This document shows, piece by piece, positions 7,191-13,167 of a stretch of 14,315 bases of DNA (position 1 is the stretch's first letter; each line of letters opens with the position of its first letter). The DNA comes from Pseudomonadota bacterium (GTDB lineage Bacteria; Pseudomonadota; Alphaproteobacteria; Rhizobiales; Hyphomicrobiaceae), in the NCBI GenBank assembly GCA_021813195.1, contig JAKALI010000044.1, positions 1-14,315 on the forward strand. Direction: 5' to 3'. The notes under the pieces were generated by a model. The model was not told the DNA's origin and searched no databases. It saw only the letters and a program-made list of their open reading frames with translations. A program made the position numbers and the translations under genes.

Positions 7191-8092
7191 TCGCTGCCAG
7201 CCGCCTTGATCGACCCGGCAGAAGTCGGTTGCGAGGTCGTTGCTCTCGCCGGTTCGGCCGGCGAAGCCGGACTCTGTGTGAGGCTCGTTTCTGGTTTGCC
7301 CCCCGTCGCCGACAGGGATGCCTTTTTCTCAGCTGCGCTTGTTTCTGTTGCTTTGCTTGCGGATGGCTTCTGTTCAGCGGCCTTCTTTTCAGCCGCCTGC
7401 TTTGCCGCTGTCTTTTTCCGTTCAGCCGGATCAGGTTTCGGCGTGCCGTCGGCAAAATAACGCTGTGCGCATTTCTCGTGGAGGAACTTGTTGACCGACT
7501 TCAGCATACTTTTGTGAAAGATGCCGAGCGTGTCCTCTAATTTCGCCGCCATCCACACCGTGGCCTTCACGTCGGCGGGGCCGTTGATCTCCTTCAATCC
7601 AATCCAGATCTTCTGTGCGCGACCATCCTTGAATTGCAGGCGCGGCGCGAGTGTTGCCGTCACGGGACGGACCTCCCCACCGCGTTCAACCTGACAATTC
7701 ACCGTATGCGGCGCGATTTCGATTTGAGCCTTCTTGTCGGTTAACGCTGAGATGACATCCTTCCGCTTGACATCCAAGGCCACCTTGCATTGCGCGTCTC
7801 CGAATCCCCAAGAGACCTTTTTCTCTTCACCACCTTTGAGCGTATCGCGGTCCCAGGTCTTGGCGAGCCGGCAGGAGAGATCGTCGCCTGCCGCTTTTTG
7901 CGTGAGCACCATGGTGCAAAGACGCCGCTCGCATGCCTTGAGGGCTTCCTCCTCATCAGCTGCCGGTTCAATAGCCTGAACCGGGCCGGCCACCGTGACA
8001 AGCAAAACAGCGGCGGCAAAGCCTGTCGACACGGCCCTGCCGCGGAGCAAGCCTTGCAAGCATCGTCCCAACTTCAGAAAATTTGGCCGCAT
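7187..8092 (-). CDS. Exported four-cysteine protein, long paralogue with Lys/Ala-rich tail (unknown function)
   Basis: Not recognised. Seen: 301 residues from ATG 8092 (MRPNFLKLG, AGGA 9 nt upstream); a longer in-frame opening at 8224 gives an implausible leader. The signal peptide ends at VAGPVQA, residue 40. The core, about 54-213, has cysteines at 59, 74, 102 and 133 in the same spacing as the downstream paralogue, plus C54 and C208. From about residue 214 the protein is low-complexity and rich in Lys, Ala, Glu, Ser and Pro (AERKKTAAKQAAEKKAAEQK), which looks like a flexible linker or wall-interacting tail. It is co-transcribed and translationally coupled with its paralogue, so they probably act together in the periplasm, perhaps as a heteromer (inference). 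Confidence 0.8.
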   Translation of the reverse strand: MRPNFLKLGRCLQGLLRGRAVSTGFAAAVLLVTVAGPVQAIEPAADEEEALKACERRLCTMVLTQKAAGDDLSCRLAKTWDRDTLKGGEEKKVSWGFGDAQCKVALDVKRKDVISALTDKKAQIEIAPHTVNCQVERGGEVRPVTATLAPRLQFKDGRAQKIWIGLKEINGPADVKATVWMAAKLEDTLGIFHKSMLKSVNKFLHEKCAQRYFADGTPKPDPAERKKTAAKQAAEKKAAEQKPSASKATETSAAEKKASLSATGGKPETSLTQSPASPAEPARATTSQPTSAGSIKAAGSE

Positions 8093-8376
8093 TGCGATCG
8101 TTCCTATGCGTATTGCCGCCAGAGCCCTAGCCGTCGCGCTCAAGGCCGAGAGCCAAAGAGCCAGCGACCCGATCGGAGGGCCGTGGTGGCAGTCTAATGA
8201 GCCAGCAATGAGGCTTGCGCGCAAATAATCTGCTTATCCGCATCGCAGCCCACGGGCCGATGACACCGTCGGTTTTTCTCTTCGGGCGCACAAGGCCCGG
8301 CGGCGGCGAGGCGCTATCGGCCCGCATCGCGCTCGCTGACCGTGATGATCTCCTGGGACAGCTCGTTCCGGGGCCG
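8093..8376. other. Intergenic region upstream of the four-cysteine pair and rpsT
   Basis: Gene-free stretch between two divergent units. Open frames here lack ribosome binding sites and family features. The only structure seen is a weak plus-strand hairpin, ccgat-gacacc-gtcgg (8259-8274) followed by TTTTT, which is a poor terminator with five pairs including a wobble. I could not identify a convincing promoter for the minus-strand pair. Confidence 0.4.
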
Positions 8377-8405
8377 TTGACCGGTGCTTTCACCCCGGCT
8401 ATACG
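8377..8405 (+). promoter_or_regulatory. Sigma-70-type promoter of rpsT
   Basis: TTGACC (8377-8382), a 17-nt spacer and TATACG (8400-8405) match the consensus well and have ideal spacing. Transcription would start near 8412 and give a leader of about 155 nt before the rpsT start codon. It is the best promoter by eye in the window. Confidence 0.65.
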
Positions 8406-8420
8406 ACCAGGCGACAATAG

Positions 8421-8441
8421 CTTGAAACGGCCCGTTTCGAG
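8421..8441 (+). promoter_or_regulatory. Hairpin near the 5' end of the rpsT leader
   Basis: cttgaaacg (8421-8429) pairs with cgtttcgag (8433-8441): nine pairs with one U-G wobble around a GCC loop. No T-run follows, so it is not a terminator. Being about 10 nt from the predicted transcript start, it may stabilise the mRNA or take part in S20 autoregulation. That is inference; S20 is translationally autoregulated in E. coli. Confidence 0.4.
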
Positions 8442-8568
8442 CACGGGAATTCTATGTACATGTCACATACAACGCTGCGCCGCGATCGTTGGGCACGTCG
8501 CGCCCCAACGGGTTGCGCCTCGAGCCGGACCAGTGGGCAGCCCTAACCAAGACAGGAACGCACATCCC

Positions 8569-8832
8569 ATGGCCAATACCTCGTCGGCGAAGAAAGCCGC
8601 CCGTCAGATGGTTCGCCGGACGAACATCAACAAGGCGCGCAAGTCCCGCATGAAATCGAGCGTGCGCAGCGTCGAGGAAGCGATCGCCTCGGGCGACAAG
8701 GCCAAGGCCGCGGCGGCCCTGAAGGCCGTGGAGCCGATCCTCGCGCGAACCGCCCAGAAGGGCATTCTGCATAAGAAGACCGCGAGCCGGAAGGTGTCGC
8801 GCTTGACCGCCCGCGTCAAGGCGATGGCCTGA
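8569..8832 (+). CDS. rpsT: 30S ribosomal protein S20
   Basis: Binds 16S rRNA early in small-subunit assembly. Seen: 87 residues, the normal family length, opening with [19 protein letters not shown] and full of basic residues with the S20 features ([38 protein letters not shown]). ATG 8569 follows AGGA at 11 nt. An upstream in-frame extension to 8215 is non-ribosomal in character and runs through the promoter, so it is rejected. In many alphaproteobacteria rpsT lies next to dnaA; here ruvC follows 83 nt downstream with no clear terminator between. Confidence 0.97.
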   Translation: MANTSSAKKAARQMVRRTNINKARKSRMKSSVRSVEEAIASGDKAKAAAALKAVEPILARTAQKGILHKKTASRKVSRLTARVKAMA

Positions 8833-8915
8833 CCCCGAGGCGTAACGTCGGCTCGCCGTCGGCATCCCACGAATCACGAACCATGCTAGACGATGCCCCC
8901 ATCACAGGGGGTAGC

Positions 8916-9428
8916 ATGGTGCGCATCATCGGTCTCGATCCAGGTCTGCGGCGCACGGGCTGGGGCGTCATCGACAGTGACGGGCCGCGCTTAAGCTACG
9001 TCGCCTCGGGCATTATCACGTCGGACCCGGGGTGCGATCTTGCTAACCGCCTCGCCGAGCTCTATCGCGGCATCCTAAGCGTTATCGGCGATCATCGCCC
9101 CCTTGAGGCGGCCGTCGAAGAGACGTTCGTCAACGAAAATCCCCGATCCACCTTGAAGCTCGGCCAGGCACGCGGCATGGCCCTCCTCGCGCCAGCCATG
9201 AAGGGCCTGCCGGTGGCCGAATATCCGGCCAACCTCATCAAGAAAACGGTGACGGGCGCCGGGCATGCGGAAAAGCAGCAGATCGGCGCAATGATTTCCT
9301 TCCTGCTCCCTCGCGCGCGCGTCGATAGTGCCGATGAAGCCGACGCCCTCGCCATAGCGATCTGTCACGCCAGCCACCGCACCGCCCGCCTGCTCACCAC
9401 CCGGGCCACCCGCGAGGTTGCGCGATGA
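8916..9428 (+). CDS. ruvC: Crossover junction endodeoxyribonuclease RuvC
   Basis: Resolves Holliday junctions by paired cuts during recombination and repair, working with the RuvAB motor. Seen: 170 residues with the four acidic catalytic residues of the RNase-H-like fold: D8 ([14 protein letters not shown]), E68 ([20 protein letters not shown]) and D140/D143 ([14 protein letters not shown]). ATG 8916 is chosen because AGGGGG precedes it closely and the protein then begins right before the first strand; an in-frame ATG at 8883 has no binding site. It overlaps ruvA by 4 nt (ATGA), so the two are coupled. Confidence 0.97.
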   Translation: MVRIIGLDPGLRRTGWGVIDSDGPRLSYVASGIITSDPGCDLANRLAELYRGILSVIGDHRPLEAAVEETFVNENPRSTLKLGQARGMALLAPAMKGLPVAEYPANLIKKTVTGAGHAEKQQIGAMISFLLPRARVDSADEADALAIAICHASHRTARLLTTRATREVAR

Positions 9429-10051
9429 TCGGACGCCTCAAAGGCATCGTCGAAGCCGTCGGCGAGAGCCATCTCATCCTCGACGTCAATGGCGTGGGTT
9501 ATGAGGTTCAGGCCTCGGCCCGCACGTTGCGCAACCTGAAACCTGGGGACACCGCGACCCTGACCATCGATACCCATGTGCGCGAGGATGCCATCCGACT
9601 TTATGGCTTCACCAGCGAGGTCGAGCGGACCTGGTTTCGGACTTTACAAACCGTCCAAGGTGTCGGCGCCAAGGTCGCGCTTAGCGTGTTAAGCGTGCTC
9701 TCCTCCCAGGACCTGGCCAATGCGATCGCCCTGCAGAGTTGGGCGAGCATCGAGCAGGCCCCTGGTGTGGGACGCAAGCTCGCCCAGCGCATCACGGCGG
9801 AACTGAAGGACAAGGTCCCCGCCCTCTCCGTTGCCGGGCTCGAAGCGCCGGATCGTGGCACATCTGGGGATTCGCCCGAGGCTGCTCCAGCGGAAGGCCA
9901 TGCAGCTGCCGAGGCGATTTCCGCGTTGACGAACCTCGGCTACCATCCGAGCCAAGCGACGACCGCCGTCTCCGCCGCACTCAAGGACTTGGGGAACGGA
10001 GCCGCCACGGCAGCCCTCATTCGGCGCGGCCTAAGAGAACTTGCTCGCTGA
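9425..10051 (+). CDS. ruvA: Holliday junction DNA helicase subunit RuvA
   Basis: Binds four-way junctions as a tetramer and loads the RuvB motor for branch migration. Seen: 208 residues. Domain I is an OB fold at the N-terminus ([21 protein letters not shown]). Domain II has two helix-hairpin-helix motifs ([14 protein letters not shown] and [19 protein letters not shown]). A Pro/Ala/Glu-rich linker leads to domain III ([19 protein letters not shown]), which contacts RuvB. It overlaps ruvC by 4 nt. ruvB, which normally follows ruvA closely, is not in this window and must be elsewhere. Confidence 0.97.
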   Translation: MIGRLKGIVEAVGESHLILDVNGVGYEVQASARTLRNLKPGDTATLTIDTHVREDAIRLYGFTSEVERTWFRTLQTVQGVGAKVALSVLSVLSSQDLANAIALQSWASIEQAPGVGRKLAQRITAELKDKVPALSVAGLEAPDRGTSGDSPEAAPAEGHAAAEAISALTNLGYHPSQATTAVSAALKDLGNGAATAALIRRGLRELAR

Positions 10052-10125
10052 GCATTGCTCGGCAGCCCGCAGGCACACAGCCGCAAGCAACTCAAGATCG
10101 ATGAATTGAAACGCGAGGGAAAATC

Positions 10126-10350
10126 ATGAAGACCGCAGGTCTTGTCATCTCGCTGATGTGGATCGCCGCCGTTGGCTATCTCGCCGGGCTTCGCTGGCCG
10201 CGCGTGCCGCTCGACATGAGCCCTAACGATCCGGCAACGCTTGAGGCGCTGAATGCGGCGGTCTTGCAGCACGTCCTGCTCTATGGCGCGCTGGCGCTGA
10301 TCCCGCCGCTTGTGCTGCTAATTGCTCAGCGCTTCGCTGGCCGGTCCTAA
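10126..10350 (+). CDS. Small two-helix membrane protein
   Basis: Not recognised. Seen: 74 residues with membrane helices at about 5-22 (GLVISLMWIAAVGYLAGL) and 46-66 (VLQHVLLYGALALIPPLVLLI). A short polar loop between them contains RWPRVPLDMSPND. ATG 10126 has GAGGGAAAATC directly before it, a good binding site. It lies 74 nt after ruvA on the same strand and may be transcribed with it. The charge pattern suggests both ends in the cytoplasm with a periplasmic loop, though this is uncertain. It could be a lineage-specific membrane protein with no link to recombination. Confidence 0.65.
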   Translation: MKTAGLVISLMWIAAVGYLAGLRWPRVPLDMSPNDPATLEALNAAVLQHVLLYGALALIPPLVLLIAQRFAGRS

Positions 10351-10378
10351 CGGAGTGCACACCTCGCGCGGGGATTAC

Positions 10379-10906
10379 TCACGACGCGGGTTTTTTGAGA
10401 TTTCGCAGCGCCGCGAACGGATGGTCCGCTGCCGTGCCTGCCTTCGGGTCGCTCCAGTCGAATTGGGCGCCCGGCTTACGCGGATAGGGATTGAGCGCGG
10501 CGGCAAGCGTCTCGTACGCGATGCGACCCACCGCAATCGACTGATGTTCCACCTGCTCAATTTCGGGTGCCGTCAGGATTTCGAGCTCAACATCAATCTC
10601 TGGCGCTATCGCCTCATGGTGGAACTCGACGTCGAAGGTTTCATCAATCCGCGCTGCAACGGGCTCCAGCGTTACCACGCACGTTTGCACCACCTCTGCG
10701 CCGATCGCGCCGGTCAAACGGTAGCATTCCGAGCGCAGAGGCCGAATCCGGTAGCGAACATGGAGGCTTGAACACGCCTCCAGTTCCAATGCTTCAGCGA
10801 TCGCCGCCAGTTCGGCCGCGCTCGCCGTGCGCTCACGCTCCAGACCGCGTGCGCCGATCTCGTTGATGGCATGGCACCAATCCAGGGGACAGATCGCATC
10901 CTTCAT
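10379..10906 (-). CDS. DUF177 / YceD-like protein
   Basis: Seen: 175 residues. The DUF177 features are an internal beta region with TCVVTLEPVAARIDETFDVEF (short form C76...EPV), an acidic middle (PEIDVELEI) and the late conserved segment YETLAAALNPYPRKPG. In E. coli, YceD affects 23S rRNA accumulation, and plant homologues act in 23S rRNA maturation, so a role in large-subunit biogenesis is likely. The metal-ligand-like CxxC of YceD is reduced to C76-VV-T79. The gene follows the ubiquinol-cytochrome c chaperone after 40 nt and is probably co-transcribed. The commonly adjacent rpmF or plsX is not here; a convergent small gene ends 28 nt away. Confidence 0.85.
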   Translation of the reverse strand: MKDAICPLDWCHAINEIGARGLERERTASAAELAAIAEALELEACSSLHVRYRIRPLRSECYRLTGAIGAEVVQTCVVTLEPVAARIDETFDVEFHHEAIAPEIDVELEILTAPEIEQVEHQSIAVGRIAYETLAAALNPYPRKPGAQFDWSDPKAGTAADHPFAALRNLKKPAS

Positions 10907-10946
10907 AGCGTACTCTGCACTTGCGGCATGCCGAGCCGGTTCCTTC

Positions 10947-11507
10947 TCATCTTGATCGCGAGAGCACGGGAAGCGTCACCACGCCGGCGGCCAGATCACC
11001 ATCCGTATGGTGCGCGAGTGCGGCCATGGTTTTCATCACATGGGCGGCAATCGCAGACGAAACGAGGTCCCGCCCCAGCGCCGCCGGGAGTGATTGTGCA
11101 ATCGCTGCAGCAAGAGCCGCGTCATCATTCTGATCGAGAACCGGGCGATAGAGGGCCGCCCGCTCGTAGAATGCGGCAGCGGCCTTCTTGACCTTTTTGG
11201 GCACACTCAAGTCGCCGACACCCATTTCGCGCAGGTTGTCGTCCATGTCCTCCACAAAAGTATCGACCAAGTCGCGCGCAATCGCTTCTAATGGGGCACC
11301 ACCGGCCCGCAGGCGCTCCATGACGAGAAAGAGGTGCAGCACGACGGCTTCGAAGCGGCCGGCCGGGCTGTCTTCCAGACCCAACTCGGCATAGAGCACC
11401 GGCGCTCGCGCTGCGGTCACGATCGCGCCATAAAGCTGCTTTGCTCTCGCGCGGTCCGGGGATCGCTGGAAAAAGCGGGTCAACATTTGGGGCGCATCCG
11501 TCGTCAT
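10947..11507 (-). CDS. Ubiquinol-cytochrome c chaperone (Cbp3/UQCC1 family)
   Basis: Family members help synthesise and assemble cytochrome b of the bc1 complex in mitochondria; bacterial homologues are mostly alphaproteobacterial, and the same job is presumed. Seen: 186 residues, mostly helical, no signal peptide. The family features are the early RARAKQLYGAIVTAAR, then FEAVVLHLFLVMERLR, then ARDLVDTFVEDMDDNLREMGVGDLSVPKKV, and a C-terminal helical region with YRPVLDQ. It is divergent from bamE (132 nt between starts) and upstream of DUF177, an arrangement often seen in alphaproteobacteria. Confidence 0.92.
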   Translation of the reverse strand: MTTDAPQMLTRFFQRSPDRARAKQLYGAIVTAARAPVLYAELGLEDSPAGRFEAVVLHLFLVMERLRAGGAPLEAIARDLVDTFVEDMDDNLREMGVGDLSVPKKVKKAAAAFYERAALYRPVLDQNDDAALAAAIAQSLPAALGRDLVSSAIAAHVMKTMAALAHHTDGDLAAGVVTLPVLSRSR

Positions 11508-11639
11508 GTGCGGGACGAACCCGGGGACAGCCTGCCTGCCGACATTGCCAGCCCCGGACCCTGCCGTTATGGGGTCACATGGGCATGGTTTCCAGATGAT
11601 TCGAGATCTCTAGCCTTTCGAAAGGATGACGTGACGCGG

Positions 11640-12146
11640 ATGTCGCAGGCTCGAACGATCAAGCGATATGGCGCAATCCGCTGCGAAACGCCCTTTGTGG
11701 GCGCGCGCTCGGCAGTGATCGCGGCGGCCCTTATTGCCGCATCGCTCTTGGCTGCTGGCTGCTCGGAACAAATCACCAAGCACGGCCAGCTCTTTCGCGA
11801 GAGCGACATCCAGCAAATCCAGCCGGGCATGGGCCAGGAACAGGTCACACTCGCGCTCGGCACACCGACCTCGACCACGACGACCGGCTCGGGCAAGGCC
11901 TACTACTACATCTCCAGCACAACGTCTCAGGTCGCATTCCTCAATCCGAAGGAAATCGACCGCAAAGTGCTGGCGGTCTATTTCAATGAAACCGGAACCG
12001 TCGACCGCGTGGCGAACTACGGCATTCAGGACGGCAAAGTGTTCGATTTCATTTCGCGCACAACCCCGGCCCCCGGGGGGAATGAGGAGGGCATCCTGAA
12101 GCAGCTCTTCCGCAATCTCGGCCAGCGCCAGATCTTCGGCGAGTAG
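11640..12146 (+). CDS. bamE: Outer-membrane assembly lipoprotein BamE (SmpA/OmlA family)
   Basis: Small lipoprotein of the BAM machine that folds outer-membrane beta-barrels. Seen: 168 residues; the signal peptide ends in lipobox LLAAGC with the lipidated cysteine at 41. Next comes the BamE core: HGQLFRESDIQQIQPGMGQEQV, LGTPTSTTTTGSGKAYYYISS, VLAVYFNETGTVDRVANYGI, then a C-terminal ILKQLFRNLGQRQIFGE extension seen in alphaproteobacterial members. ATG 11640 has AAAGGA 13 nt upstream; GTG 11631 (4 nt from AGGA) would add three residues and is a real alternative. The binding site lies in the 12-bp palindrome cctttcgaaagg (11614-11625). Confidence 0.93.
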   Translation: MSQARTIKRYGAIRCETPFVGARSAVIAAALIAASLLAAGCSEQITKHGQLFRESDIQQIQPGMGQEQVTLALGTPTSTTTTGSGKAYYYISSTTSQVAFLNPKEIDRKVLAVYFNETGTVDRVANYGIQDGKVFDFISRTTPAPGGNEEGILKQLFRNLGQRQIFGE

Positions 12147-12184
12147 ATCACGTCGGCGCGTCTTCGTGGCTCGGCCGGCGTGAT
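12147..12184. terminator. Hairpin at the bamE/phosphoesterase convergence
   Basis: Starting one base after the bamE stop, atcacgtcggc (12147-12157) pairs with gccggcgtgat (12174-12184): 11 pairs with one U-G wobble and a 16-nt loop. There is no T-run on either side, and it lies within the 3' end of the phosphoesterase gene, so termination is uncertain. It could protect 3' ends or slow convergent polymerases. Confidence 0.3.
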
Positions 12185-13008
12185 GGACGCACGGGCGGAT
12201 GTCCAAACGGGCGGCGAGCGTGCGCATAAGTCTTGAGGGCTGGAACTGAAACGATCTTGCCCTCTGGCCAGCGCAGAGCGGTCAGCGCGCCGCCGAAACA
12301 ACACCCGGTATCGAGGCACAGGGTGTTGCCCACCCAATCCGCACACGGGATCGGGGTGTGTCCATAGACGATGCTTGCCGATCCCCAATAGGTGGCGGCC
12401 CAGTGATAGCGTACAGGCAAACCCAGTTCGTCTGTCTCTCCCGTCGTATCTCCATAAAGGCAAAATCGTCGAACGCGAGCATCGTCGCGGCCTATCATGT
12501 CCTCGGCGATACCCGCATGGGCGACCACCAATCGGCCACCTGCGAGCCAAAGATAAAACGGCAATCGCTCGAGGAAGGCTCGCACGCGCGAGCGGAATGT
12601 GTCTGTCTCGCCCGCCATTTGCGCCACGGTGAGGTCGAGACCATGGGACAGCGTGACATCCCGTCCTTTGAGCCAGCGCAGGAACTTCTCATCGTGATTG
12701 CCGATGACACAGGATCCGCCGTGCTGCTCGCACAGCGCCATCACGATCCGCAGCACATCGGGCGCACATGGACCGCGATCGACGAGATCGCCGACGAAGA
12801 TCGTTCGCCGGCCGGGGGGCGGCTCGATGGCGGCATGCCGCCGATCCCCTCTTCCCACCAGCTGGACGCGATATCCCAGTTGCTCTAGCAGCGCCTGCAA
12901 CTCGGCCGAACAGCCGTGCACGTCTCCGATGATATCGAAGGGTCCGCCATCCTTACGTCGGTCAAAAGGTTCCCTGAGCGTATTTGAATTCGAGTTCGTC
13001 TCGGACAC
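12148..13008 (-). CDS. PPP-family metallophosphoesterase (ApaH/PrpE-like)
   Basis: Seen: 286 residues with the full calcineurin-like metal-site series: GDVHG (28-32), GDLVDRGP (73-80), GNHDE (103-107), VAHAG (H164) and YGHTP (H217). This order is typical of bacterial serine/threonine phosphatases and symmetrical diadenosine-tetraphosphate hydrolases; which substrate applies cannot be told by eye. The start is GTG 13008, with AAGG 7 nt upstream. The N-terminus is polar and N/S-rich (SETNSNSNT), and the C-terminus is a basic, proline-rich tail (HARRPFGHPPVRPSRRPSHE) outside the catalytic fold. Its stop is separated from the convergent bamE stop by one base. Confidence 0.92.
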   Translation of the reverse strand: MSETNSNSNTLREPFDRRKDGGPFDIIGDVHGCSAELQALLEQLGYRVQLVGRGDRRHAAIEPPPGRRTIFVGDLVDRGPCAPDVLRIVMALCEQHGGSCVIGNHDEKFLRWLKGRDVTLSHGLDLTVAQMAGETDTFRSRVRAFLERLPFYLWLAGGRLVVAHAGIAEDMIGRDDARVRRFCLYGDTTGETDELGLPVRYHWAATYWGSASIVYGHTPIPCADWVGNTLCLDTGCCFGGALTALRWPEGKIVSVPALKTYAHARRPFGHPPVRPSRRPSHEDAPT

Positions 13009-13167
13009 GACGGAGCCTTGAACAGAGGGTAAGAGTTCGTTGCCTTTCGCGGAAATCCCTCAGGTAACGAGTATGGTTAACAGATCGTTCTATATTGGGC
13101 GACACCGAAACAACGGTGTATGTAGTCCATGGCGGGGGCCACAGATCGACAAGGACCGGAGACGGCA

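Noticed and set aside
8215..8568. N-terminal extension of the rpsT frame
   Set aside because: It crosses the promoter and leader hairpin, has no binding site at its start and adds sequence unlike any S20.
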